From NCBI RefSeq assembly GCF_028737215.1, contig NZ_JAQZAM010000014.1, forward strand, positions 62,001-126,000: a stretch of 64,000 nucleotides of DNA. The letters run 5' to 3'. Shown one piece after another: positions 51,053 to 59,195 of the stretch. The notes under the pieces were generated by a model that saw nothing but the letters and a program-made list of their open reading frames with translations, was not told the origin of the DNA and searched no databases. How positions within the stretch are numbered: the stretch's first letter is position 1; every line of letters begins with the position of its first letter. The position numbers and the translations under genes are program-made. Source of the stretch: Actinomycetospora chibensis (GTDB lineage Bacteria > Actinomycetota > Actinomycetes > Mycobacteriales > Pseudonocardiaceae).

Positions 51053-51428
51053 CGGACCCGTAGCGGCGCGTGATGACCTCGAGGTGGTGGCCGGCGGGGT
51101 CGTCGAAGTAGAGGCCGCGGCCGCCGTCGTTCGTGTTGTACTGCCCGGCCCAGCGCTGGTGCGGGTCGGCCCAGTACGTGACGCCGCGGTGCTCCAGCCG
51201 GGCGTGGATCACGTCGAAGTCGTCCTCGCCGACCAGGAACGCGACGTGCTGGCCGGGGAAGTCGATCGGCGGCGCGGCGTAGTCGATCGTGAACGTCTCG
51301 TCGACGTCGACGGCGAGGAACGGGCCCGCCTCGTAGGGATCGGGCAGCCCGAGGATGTCGGCGAGGAACTGGGCGGACTCGCGGGCGTCGTGCGCGGCGA
51401 GCGCGAGGTGGTCGATACGAACAGCCAT
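51045..51428 (-). CDS. VOC family protein
   Basis: 127 residues: RIDHLALAAHDARESAQFLADILGL with the metal His, then HVAFLVGEDDFDVIHARLEHRGV and FDDPAGHHLEVITR with the terminal Glu. ATG 51428 is preferred to 51476 by family length. Confidence 0.86.
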   Translation of the reverse strand: MAVRIDHLALAAHDARESAQFLADILGLPDPYEAGPFLAVDVDETFTIDYAAPPIDFPGQHVAFLVGEDDFDVIHARLEHRGVTYWADPHQRWAGQYNTNDGGRGLYFDDPAGHHLEVITRRYGSDG

Positions 51429-51551
51429 GGGGTGTGGACTCCAGGGCTCCGGCGCCTCCATCCGCCGGTCTGACACCGGCCCGGACGCGACGCTGTCGAC
51501 GATCTCAGCGCTGGTCCCCGCGACGCGTCAAGAGCCCCACGAGCGGGTGGA

Positions 51552-51589
51552 TTTCCTGACGTTGAACGTCAGCATGGCCCCCAGGCTGG
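51552..51589. repeat. dispersed double-hairpin repeat, copy 2
   Basis: Same unit as 23425-23462 with TGACGTTGAACGTCA; only two bases differ in the second hairpin. It is intergenic here, between the VOC gene and the thioesterase gene. Confidence 0.65.
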
Positions 51590-51611
51590 CACGACCCGGC
51601 GACGATGTGGG

Positions 51612-51649
51612 GATCCTGGCGTTGAGCGCAAGCGAGGCCGCAGGGCTGG
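51612..51649. repeat. dispersed repeat, decayed copy 3
   Basis: Starts 60 bp after copy 2 in the same orientation and keeps CCTGGCGTTGAGCGCAAGC and GGGCTGG, but with mutated stems. Confidence 0.45.
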
Positions 51650-51677
51650 CACAAGCGGCGGAGGGCGGTGCCCGCGT

Positions 51678-52262
51678 TCAGCGCGCGGTGCGTGCCGCCT
51701 CGATCACCTCGCGGCTCGCGCCCAGGGCCTCGAGGTCCTCGGGGCGGCCGTGGCGCAGGAAGTGCTCGACACCGACCTCGAGGAAGAGCGCCCGGGCGGT
51801 GCCGGCGACCTCGCCGTCGAGCTCGCCGAGGTGGGCCTCGCCCGAGACGTAGATCTTGCGGCCCACGAGGGCGTCGACGCGCGAGCGCAGCCACAGCGTG
51901 CTGCCGACGGGCACGGGGCGGCGGAAGTCGGTCTCGAGCCGCGCCGTCACCGCCGAGCGGGTGACCTGCGTGTAGGCCGTCCCGAGGGCGTCGTCGAGGG
52001 CGGTCATGAGCATCCCGCCGTGCAGCAGGCCCGGCGCCCCCTGGTGCTCCTCCAGGACGTCGAAGCGGCTGATCACCGACACCCCGTCGTCCCCGACCCA
52101 CGACCGGACCCGCAGGCTGCCCGGCACGTCGCCGCAGCCGCGGCAGCCCTCGTAGTGCGAGGTGGTCCGCTCACCGGGTGGCGGCGCCTTGGGGTTGCGC
52201 TGCGGCGCCGCGGCGTCCGCGGGCGGCTCGATCGACATCGGCACGCGCCGCACGTTACCCAT
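51678..52262 (-). CDS. PaaI-type hotdog thioesterase
   Basis: 194 residues. The hotdog signature is HQGAPGLLHGGMLMTALDDALGTAY with HGG and the Asp, then LETDFRRPVPVGSTLWLRSRV. A Cys pair (CRGCGD) lies before the domain. It probably hydrolyses an acyl-CoA, perhaps linked to the divergent enoyl-CoA hydratase. ATG 52262 has GGGAG 8 nt upstream; ATG 52238 is an alternative. Confidence 0.86.
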   Translation of the reverse strand: MGNVRRVPMSIEPPADAAAPQRNPKAPPPGERTTSHYEGCRGCGDVPGSLRVRSWVGDDGVSVISRFDVLEEHQGAPGLLHGGMLMTALDDALGTAYTQVTRSAVTARLETDFRRPVPVGSTLWLRSRVDALVGRKIYVSGEAHLGELDGEVAGTARALFLEVGVEHFLRHGRPEDLEALGASREVIEAARTAR

Positions 52263-52314
52263 GGCAACGACTCCCGGGCCGCGAGCCGCGTCACGCGGAC
52301 GGCATGCTGGGCCC

Positions 52315-53109
52315 ATGACCTCCCCGGACGTCCGTGTGGAACGCCTCGACGGTGTCGCTCTCCTCACCGTCTCCGACCCCCAGCGCCGCAACGCGATGAC
52401 CGGCGCGCTCTCCGAGCGGCTCGTCGCCGTGCTCGAGGAGGTCGGGGCCGACGAGGGCGTCGGCGCCGTGGTGATCACCGGCGACGACGACCCCAAGCCC
52501 GCCTTCTGCGCCGGCGGCGACCTCGACGAGCTGGCCGCGGCCGGCGAGGCGGGTCCCGACGCGCTGCAGCACATCTACGCCGGTTTCCTCGCGCTCGCGG
52601 AGTGCCCGCTGCCGACCTTCGCGGCGGTCGACGGGCCCGCGGTCGGCGCCGGGCTGAACCTCGCGCTCGCCGCCGACGTGCGCATCGCAGGCGAGACCGC
52701 CCGCTTCGAGCCCGGCTTCCTGCGCCTCGGCGTGCACCCCGGCGGCGGCATGACGTGGATGGCGCAGCGGATCGTCGGGCCGCAGGTGACGACGGCGATG
52801 CTGCTCGGCGGCGAGGGTCTCGACGCGGCGCGCGCCGCCGAGCTGGGTCTGGTGCTGCGGGTGGCGACGGGCGAGGGTGCCGACGGGCGGTCGGCGGCCG
52901 TTGCCGAGGCCCTGCGCATGGCCGCGACCGCGGCGGCGGCGCCCCGCGAGCTCGTCGTCGCCACCAAGGCGAGCATCCGCGCGACCGGGCAGCTGGACCG
53001 GCACCGCGACGCCGTGGCCGTCGAGGTCGGGCCCCAGCTCGAGTCGCTGCGCTCCGACGGGTTCCGCGAGGGCCTCGCCCGCGTGCGCCGCGCGACCGGC
53101 AAGACGTGA
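52315..53109 (+). CDS. enoyl-CoA hydratase/isomerase family protein
   Basis: 264 residues in the crotonase fold: PKPAFCAGGDLDEL and DGPAVGAGLNLALAADVRIA form the oxyanion hole, then GFLRLGVHPGGGMTW. One catalytic Glu position appears to be Gly or His here, so an isomerase or other crotonase reaction is possible. ATG 52315, divergent from the thioesterase gene. Confidence 0.88.
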   Translation: MTSPDVRVERLDGVALLTVSDPQRRNAMTGALSERLVAVLEEVGADEGVGAVVITGDDDPKPAFCAGGDLDELAAAGEAGPDALQHIYAGFLALAECPLPTFAAVDGPAVGAGLNLALAADVRIAGETARFEPGFLRLGVHPGGGMTWMAQRIVGPQVTTAMLLGGEGLDAARAAELGLVLRVATGEGADGRSAAVAEALRMAATAAAAPRELVVATKASIRATGQLDRHRDAVAVEVGPQLESLRSDGFREGLARVRRATGKT

Positions 53110-53277
53110 CCCCGTGCCGCTCCGGCGAACGCAGCGCGTGCGTGACGTGCCTTTTTCGGTCCAGCGTGTGACCCACGACCTGCCGCCGGACCGTGACGCG
53201 GCGGTGAGGTTAGCCTGGGTAGTCCGCTCTTTTCCGGGGGGACGAGATCGAGGAGTCTGAAGGGACGCGATCGCTCG

Positions 53278-55164
53278 ATGAGCACTGACACCGACGTCGG
53301 CCCGGCCGGACGGGAGGTGCGCCAGACCCATCGGGTCGTGATCCGCTTCGCGGGCGACTCCGGTGACGGGATGCAGCTCACCGGCGACCGGTTCACCTCG
53401 GAGGCCGCGGCGTTCGGCAACGACCTCGCGACGCTGCCCAACTTCCCCGCCGAGATCCGGGCCCCTGCCGGCACGCTGCCCGGGGTGTCGAGCTTCCAGC
53501 TCCACTTCGCGGACTACGACATCCTCACGCCCGGCGACCGCCCCGACGTGCTCGTGGCGATGAACCCGGCGGCGCTCAAGGCGAACATCGCCGACCTGCC
53601 GCACGGCGGGATGCTCATCGTCAACACCGACGAGTTCACCAAGCGCAACCTCGCGAAGGTCGGCTACGAGTCGAACCCCCTCGAGGACGACTCGCTGGAG
53701 CCCTACACCACGCACAAGGTCGCGATGGCGACGCTGACGCGCGGTGCGCTCGAGCCGACGGGCATGAGCAAGAAGGACGCCGAGCGCGCGAAGAACATGT
53801 TCGCGCTCGGGCTGCTGTCCTGGATGTACCACCGCGGCACGGACGCCACCGAGCAGTTCCTGCGCGAGAAGTTCGCCAAGAAGCCCGACCTCGCCGAGGC
53901 CAACATCCTCGCGTTCCGGGCCGGCTGGAACTACGGCGAGACCACCGAGAGCTTCGCGGTCACCTTCGAGGTCGCCCCGGCACGCCTCGCGGAGGGCACC
54001 TACCGCCAGATCACCGGCAACCTCGCGCTGGCCTACGGCGTCGTCGCCGCCGGTCTGCAGGCGAAGCTGCCGGTGTTCCTGGGCACCTACCCGATCACGC
54101 CGGCCTCCGACGTCCTGCACGAGCTCTCGAAGCACAAGGGCATGGGCGTCACGACGTTCCAGGCCGAGGACGAGATCGCCGGCATCGGTGCCGCGCTCGG
54201 CGCGTCGTTCGGCGGTGCGCTGGGCGTCACGTCGACGTCCGGGCCGGGTGTGGCGCTCAAGTCCGAGACGATCGGCCTGGCGGTGGCCCTCGAGCTGCCG
54301 CTGCTGATCCTCGACGTGCAGCGCGGCGGCCCGTCGACGGGACTGCCCACGAAGACCGAGCAGGCCGACCTGCTGCAGGCGATGTACGGGCGCAACGGCG
54401 AGGCCCCGGTGCCGATCATCGCGCCGCAGTCGCCCGCGGACTGCTTCGACGCCGCGCTCGACGCGGTGCGGATGGCGCTGACCTACCGCACGCCGGTCTT
54501 CCTGCTCTCCGACGGCTCGATCGCCAACGGCTCCGAGCCGTGGCGCGTGCCCGACGTCGACTCGTTGCCCGACCTGTCCACGGCATTCGCCACCGAGGCC
54601 AACGCGCCCGACGGGTCCGGCGAGTTCTGGCCCTACCTGCGCGATCCCGACACCCTCGCCCGCCCCTGGGCGATCCCGGGCACCGCGGGGCTCGAGCACC
54701 GCATCGGCGGCCTGGAGAAGGCCGACGGGCGGGGCACGATCTCCTACGACCCGGACAACCACGACCGCATGGTCCGGCTGCGCCAGGCGAAGATCGACGG
54801 CATCCCGGTGCCGGACCTCACCGTCCACGACCCCGACGGCGACGCCGAGGTCCTGGTCATCGGCTGGGGCTCGTCGTACGGCCCGATCGGAGCGGCCTGC
54901 CGCCGCGTGCGGGCCGCGGGCCTGTCGGTGGCCCAGGCGCACCTGCGCCACCTCAACCCGATGCCCCGCAACCTCGGTGACGTGCTGCGCTCGTACCGCC
55001 GTGTCGTGGTGCCGGAGATGAACCTCGGCCAGCTCTCGATGCTGCTGCGCGCGAAGTTCCTCGTCGACGCGCACTCGTACACCAAGGTCGCCGGCCTGCC
55101 GTTCCAGGCCGAGGAGCTCGCCGGTGTCCTCACCGACGCCGTGAAGGGAGACCTGCCCGCATGA
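53278..55164 (+). CDS. korA: 2-oxoglutarate:ferredoxin oxidoreductase subunit alpha (gamma-alpha fusion)
   Basis: 628 residues. The N-terminal gamma domain has VVIRFAGDSGDGMQLTGDRFTSEAA. From about 245 the alpha domain has LGTYPITPASDVLHEL, FQAEDEIAGIGAALGASFGG and DVQRGGPSTGLPTKTEQADLL, followed by the VLVIGWGSSYGPI transketolase-C-like domain. With KorB it converts 2-oxoglutarate to succinyl-CoA and reduces ferredoxin, an oxygen-tolerant TCA route of actinobacteria. ATG 53278; overlaps korB by 4 nt. Confidence 0.93.
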   Translation: MSTDTDVGPAGREVRQTHRVVIRFAGDSGDGMQLTGDRFTSEAAAFGNDLATLPNFPAEIRAPAGTLPGVSSFQLHFADYDILTPGDRPDVLVAMNPAALKANIADLPHGGMLIVNTDEFTKRNLAKVGYESNPLEDDSLEPYTTHKVAMATLTRGALEPTGMSKKDAERAKNMFALGLLSWMYHRGTDATEQFLREKFAKKPDLAEANILAFRAGWNYGETTESFAVTFEVAPARLAEGTYRQITGNLALAYGVVAAGLQAKLPVFLGTYPITPASDVLHELSKHKGMGVTTFQAEDEIAGIGAALGASFGGALGVTSTSGPGVALKSETIGLAVALELPLLILDVQRGGPSTGLPTKTEQADLLQAMYGRNGEAPVPIIAPQSPADCFDAALDAVRMALTYRTPVFLLSDGSIANGSEPWRVPDVDSLPDLSTAFATEANAPDGSGEFWPYLRDPDTLARPWAIPGTAGLEHRIGGLEKADGRGTISYDPDNHDRMVRLRQAKIDGIPVPDLTVHDPDGDAEVLVIGWGSSYGPIGAACRRVRAAGLSVAQAHLRHLNPMPRNLGDVLRSYRRVVVPEMNLGQLSMLLRAKFLVDAHSYTKVAGLPFQAEELAGVLTDAVKGDLPA

Positions 55165-56273
55165 CCGGCCCCCACACCTCTCTGGCTACAGACCTGCCCA
55201 CGCCCGGCGTCGGGGGTCTCGACCTCGTCCCGACCACCGACGACACGCAGAAGGCCAAGGACTACACCTCCGACCAGGAGGTGCGCTGGTGCCCGGGCTG
55301 CGGCGACTACGCCGTGCTCGCCTCGGTGCGCGGCTTCCTGCCCGAGCTCGGGCTCAAGCGCGAGAACATCGTGTTCGTCTCGGGCATCGGCTGCTCGTCG
55401 CGCTTCCCGTACTACCTCGACACCTACGGCATGCACTCGATCCACGGGCGCGCGCCGACGATCGCGACGGGCCTCGCGGTCACGCGCCCGGACCTCTCGG
55501 TCTGGGTCGTCACCGGCGACGGTGACGCGCTGTCGATCGGGGGCAACCACCTGATCCACGCGCTGCGCCGCAACATGAACATCACGATCCTGCTGTTCAA
55601 CAACAGGATCTACGGCTTGACCAAGGGCCAGTACTCGCCGACCTCCGAGGTCGGCAAGGTCACCAAGTCCACGCCGATGGGCTCGGTCGACGCGCCGTTC
55701 AACCCGGTGTCGTTGGCGCTGGGCGCCGAGGCGACGTTCGTCGGGCGGGCGCTCGACTCCGACCGCAAGGGGCTCACCGAGGTGCTGCGCCAGGCCGCCG
55801 CCCACCGCGGCGCGTCGCTGGTCGAGATCTTCCAGGACTGCCCGATCTTCAACGACGGCTCGTTCGACGTCCTGCGCAAGGGCGACGACGTGGCCGAGCG
55901 GCTGATCAAGCTGGTCGACGGCGAACCGATCCTCTTCGGCAACGACGGCGAGTACGGCGTGGTCCGGTCGGCCGCCGGCGGGCTCGAGGTGGCCAAGGTC
56001 GCCGACGTCGGCGAGGACGCCGTCGTCGTCCACCGTGCCGGCGAGGAGGACCCGACGCAGTCCTTCGCGCTCTCGCGGCTCTCCGACCAGGACCTCACGC
56101 ACACCGTCACCGGGATCTTCCGCAAGGTCGACCGCCCGACCTACGACGACGGCGCGCGCGCCCAGGTCGAGGCTGCCACGGAGCAGGCGGAGCAGCGGGG
56201 CGACAACCTCGAGGCCCTCCTGCGCGGCAAGGACACCTGGGCGGTCATGCCGGAGCCCGAGAACGAGCAGTAG
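55161..56273 (+). CDS. korB: 2-oxoglutarate:ferredoxin oxidoreductase subunit beta
   Basis: 370 residues. The 4Fe-4S ligands start with CPGCGDY and include SGIGCSSRF; the thiamine diphosphate motif is GDGDALSIGGNHLIHALRRN ... LFNNRIYGLTKGQ. It is the thiamine-binding partner of KorA. Coupled to korA through ATGA. About 90 C-terminal residues are acidic and variable, as in other actinobacteria. Confidence 0.94.
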   Translation: MTGPHTSLATDLPTPGVGGLDLVPTTDDTQKAKDYTSDQEVRWCPGCGDYAVLASVRGFLPELGLKRENIVFVSGIGCSSRFPYYLDTYGMHSIHGRAPTIATGLAVTRPDLSVWVVTGDGDALSIGGNHLIHALRRNMNITILLFNNRIYGLTKGQYSPTSEVGKVTKSTPMGSVDAPFNPVSLALGAEATFVGRALDSDRKGLTEVLRQAAAHRGASLVEIFQDCPIFNDGSFDVLRKGDDVAERLIKLVDGEPILFGNDGEYGVVRSAAGGLEVAKVADVGEDAVVVHRAGEEDPTQSFALSRLSDQDLTHTVTGIFRKVDRPTYDDGARAQVEAATEQAEQRGDNLEALLRGKDTWAVMPEPENEQ

Positions 56274-56289
56274 GACGACGGGCCGGGGG

Positions 56290-57213
56290 TCAGCCGTGCG
56301 CGCACCAGGCGCGCACGGCGGCCCGGCCCGTCGCCACCGCGTCGTCCAGCGCTCCGGGGTCGGTCTCGAGCTGGCCGACGTCGCGGCTGCCGGCGGGCGG
56401 GCGGATCGTCTGCACCCGGGCGGCGACCGGACCCGCGAGGTCGGCGTCGTCGGCGAGCTGACGAGCGTGCCGGGTCCGCCAGGCGGCGGCCGCGCCCGGC
56501 GCGGTGCGCGTGAGCAGCATCCGGGCGAGCAGGTCGCCGCTGCGCCACGGCGGGCGGGCCGGGTCGTCCGCGCGCCGCGTCCGCAGCAGCAGCACGTGCG
56601 ACGCCCCGTCGCCCAGCGGTGTCCTGTAGGGCAGCGTCTCGGCCAGCGCGGCATCGAGGTAGCGCCGGCCCGCCAGCTCGACGGGCGGCCCGCCGAGGAT
56701 CGGCAGGTGGGTCGACGCCCGCAGCGCGGCCTTGAGGGTGGGGGTGTCGTGGACCAGCGGGCGCAGGTCGACCGACGCACCGGTGTCCGCGTCGGTGGCC
56801 ATCGGGTGCAGCTCCGTCGGCGCGCCCCGGACCGCATCCCAGTCCAGCGGGACCACGCGCTCGTAGAGGTGGTCGACCACCCAGGCCATGTCCACCAACG
56901 GGCGCCCGACGAGGAACCGCGCGACACCCGTGACACGGCGCATCACCCCCGGCCGCGACCACGCGGCCGCGCCGTCGTCGGCGGCGCCGGCGACGAACCA
57001 CGCCCCGTTGATCGCTCCGGCCGACGCCCCGTACACGGCGTCGAACGCGTGGCCGAAGCCCTGCGCGGCGAGCTCGGCGGCCATGCCCGCGGACAGCGTC
57101 GCCCGGCTCCCCCCGCCCTCGACGGCGAGCACGACGCGGTGCGGGTCACCGCGGTCGCCGGGGCGGTCGCCCCGTGCGCGCCGGGCGAGCAGGACCTCGA
57201 GGACGGGGTGCAC
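56290..57213 (-). CDS. patatin-like phospholipase
   Basis: 307 residues. Oxyanion glycines EGGGSRATLSAG, nucleophile YGASAGAIN (GxSxG) and the dyad Asp in RYLDAALAE. It probably hydrolyses lipids. GTG 57213 lies only 2 bp from the divergent rarD start, leaving no room for ribosome sites outside coding DNA; an internal start cannot be excluded. It converges with korB across 16 bp. Confidence 0.88.
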   Translation of the reverse strand: MHPVLEVLLARRARGDRPGDRGDPHRVVLAVEGGGSRATLSAGMAAELAAQGFGHAFDAVYGASAGAINGAWFVAGAADDGAAAWSRPGVMRRVTGVARFLVGRPLVDMAWVVDHLYERVVPLDWDAVRGAPTELHPMATDADTGASVDLRPLVHDTPTLKAALRASTHLPILGGPPVELAGRRYLDAALAETLPYRTPLGDGASHVLLLRTRRADDPARPPWRSGDLLARMLLTRTAPGAAAAWRTRHARQLADDADLAGPVAARVQTIRPPAGSRDVGQLETDPGALDDAVATGRAAVRAWCAHG

Positions 57214-57215
57214 CG

Positions 57216-58133
57216 ATGAGCTTCGCGCCGGCGAGCGAGACAGGTCGGCAGAAGGGCGCGGATCACCCCGGCGGGCCCGGACGCGGGTACGCCGCCGCGG
57301 TCGGCGCGTACGTGCTGTGGGGCCTCTCGCCCGCGTTCTGGCCGCTGCTCGCGCCGGCCGACGCCGTGGAGTCCGTCGCCCACCGCGTGGCGTGGACGTT
57401 CCTCGGCATGCTGCTGGTGATCACGGTCGCCCGGCGCTGGGTGGACCTGCGCGGGCTGTCCCGGCGGACCTGGGCGCTGATCACCGCGGGCTCGGTGCTG
57501 ATCGCCGTCAACTGGGGCACCTACATCTGGTCGACGACGAACGGCCACGTCGTCGACGCCGCCCTGGGCTACTACGGCACCCCGTTGGTGTCGGTGCTGC
57601 TCGCGGTCGTCGTGCTGCGCGAGCGCCTGCGCCCCGTGCAGTGGCTCGCGATCGGGCTCGCCGCGGCGGCCGTCGTGGTCCTGACCGTCGGCACCGGGCA
57701 GCTGCCGTGGATCACCCTGACACTCGCTGTCAGCTTCGGGCTGTACGGGCTGGTCAAGAAGCGGGTCCCGCTCGAGCCGATCCCCGGGCTGACCGCCGAG
57801 GGCTTCCTGCTCGGCCCGCTCGCGATCGTCTTCCTCGTCGGGCTCCAGATCACCGGCGCGGGCACGTTCACCGGGTTCGGCGCGGGCCACGCGCTACTGC
57901 TCGTCGCCGCCGGACCGGTGACGGCGATCCCGCTGCTGCTCTTCGCCGCCGGGGCCCGGCGTCTGCCCCTGGCCACCCTGGGCGTGCTGCAGTACATCAA
58001 CCCGACGCTGCAGTTCCTGTGGGGCGTGGTGGTCGCCGGCGAGCCCATGCCGACCTCGCGGTGGATCGGGGTCGCGCTCGTCTGGGCCGCCCTGGCCCTC
58101 TTCACCGCCGATGCGCTGCGCGCACGTGGGTGA
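57216..58133 (+). CDS. rarD: RarD-type EamA transporter
   Basis: 305 residues with ten predicted membrane segments in two EamA repeats. Family blocks are YVLWGLSPAFWPLL, NWGTYIWSTTNGHVVDAALGYY and VLQYINPTLQFLWGV. It is a drug/metabolite transporter-type exporter; the name RarD comes from the family, the substrate is unknown. ATG 57216. The last codons lie in the terminator palindrome. Confidence 0.9.
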   Translation: MSFAPASETGRQKGADHPGGPGRGYAAAVGAYVLWGLSPAFWPLLAPADAVESVAHRVAWTFLGMLLVITVARRWVDLRGLSRRTWALITAGSVLIAVNWGTYIWSTTNGHVVDAALGYYGTPLVSVLLAVVVLRERLRPVQWLAIGLAAAAVVVLTVGTGQLPWITLTLAVSFGLYGLVKKRVPLEPIPGLTAEGFLLGPLAIVFLVGLQITGAGTFTGFGAGHALLLVAAGPVTAIPLLLFAAGARRLPLATLGVLQYINPTLQFLWGVVVAGEPMPTSRWIGVALVWAALALFTADALRARG

Positions 58134-58168
58134 TCCGGGTCGTCCGGACGACCCAGATCACTCACGTG
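58123..58168. terminator. bidirectional terminator, CACGTGAG family
   Basis: 23-bp inverted repeat with two mismatches and no loop bases to spare, between the convergent rarD and polyprenyl synthase genes. The left arm encodes the end of RarD. It is closely related to 40706-40750. Confidence 0.75.
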
Positions 58169-58181
58169 GGCCGGAGGCCCA

Positions 58182-59192
58182 TCAGCCGGTGCGGGCGACG
58201 GTGTAGTCGAGGAGGGCCGCGAGGGCGCGGCGGGCGGGGCCGTCCGGGAGGGCGGCGAGCTCGGCGCGGGCGGCGTCGGCGCGGGCGTCGAGGGCTGCGC
58301 GGGCCTCGTGCAGGCCCGCCGAGCCGCGCAGCAGCTCCAGCGCCTCGTCGACCTCGTCGTCGGCCAGCTCCCGGCTCCCGACGCCCAGGGCGCGCAGGCG
58401 CGCCACCTCGGGACCGTCGCCGGCCAGCGTGTAGAGCACCGGCAGCGTCGCGACACCCTCGCGCAGGTCGGTGCCCGGGGTCTTGCCCGAGTCCCCGGAC
58501 GGCGAGGCGATGTCGATGATGTCGTCGGAGACCTGGAAGACCGTCCCGATGATCTCCCCGAAGCGCCGCATCGCCGTCACGTGCTCGTCCGGGGCGCCCG
58601 CGAACATCGCCCCGAAGCGGCCCGAGGTGGCGATCAGCGAGCCGGTCTTCTCGGCCACGACCGCCAGGTAGTGCTCGACGGCGTCCTCGCCCTCGCGGGG
58701 CCCGCGGGTCTCGCGCATCTGGCCGGTGACGAGCTCGGCGAACGTCTCGGCGATGATCCGCACGGCGTCCGGCCCGAGCTGGGAGACCAGCCGCGAGGCG
58801 TGGGCGAACAGGTAGTCGCCGGTGAGGATCGCGACGGTGTTGTCCCACCGGGCGTTGGCGCTCTCGGCGCCGCGGCGCATCGTGGCCTCGTCCATGACGT
58901 CGTCGTGGTACAGCGTCGCCAGGTGCACGAGCTCCACCGACGTCGCGGCCACCACGACGTCCTCGGAGGTGCCGCCGGCCAGCTGGGCCGCGAGCAGCGT
59001 CAGCAGGGGCCGGAAGCGCTTGCCGCCGGCCTCGATGAGGTGCAGCGACGTGTCGGTGACGAAGCGGTAGTCGCTGTGCACCTCGCGGCGCAGCAGCTCC
59101 TCGACCCGGTCGAGGCCGTCGCTGGTCGCGGCCGCGAGATCGGGGTCCCCGATCGGCAGGCCGGCGACCTGGGTGAGTTGAGGGCCGGTCAC
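58182..59192 (-). CDS. polyprenyl diphosphate synthase (menaquinone side-chain type)
   Basis: 336 residues. First Asp-rich motif DDVMDEATMRRG, second DDIIDIAS, plus GGKRFRPLL and GDYLFAHAS. It extends isoprenyl diphosphates, most likely to the heptaprenyl to nonaprenyl side chain of menaquinone, since it directly follows the complex I genes. GTG 59192, 3 bp after nuoN. Confidence 0.9.
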   Translation of the reverse strand: MTGPQLTQVAGLPIGDPDLAAATSDGLDRVEELLRREVHSDYRFVTDTSLHLIEAGGKRFRPLLTLLAAQLAGGTSEDVVVAATSVELVHLATLYHDDVMDEATMRRGAESANARWDNTVAILTGDYLFAHASRLVSQLGPDAVRIIAETFAELVTGQMRETRGPREGEDAVEHYLAVVAEKTGSLIATSGRFGAMFAGAPDEHVTAMRRFGEIIGTVFQVSDDIIDIASPSGDSGKTPGTDLREGVATLPVLYTLAGDGPEVARLRALGVGSRELADDEVDEALELLRGSAGLHEARAALDARADAARAELAALPDGPARRALAALLDYTVARTG

Positions 59193-59195
59193 GCG

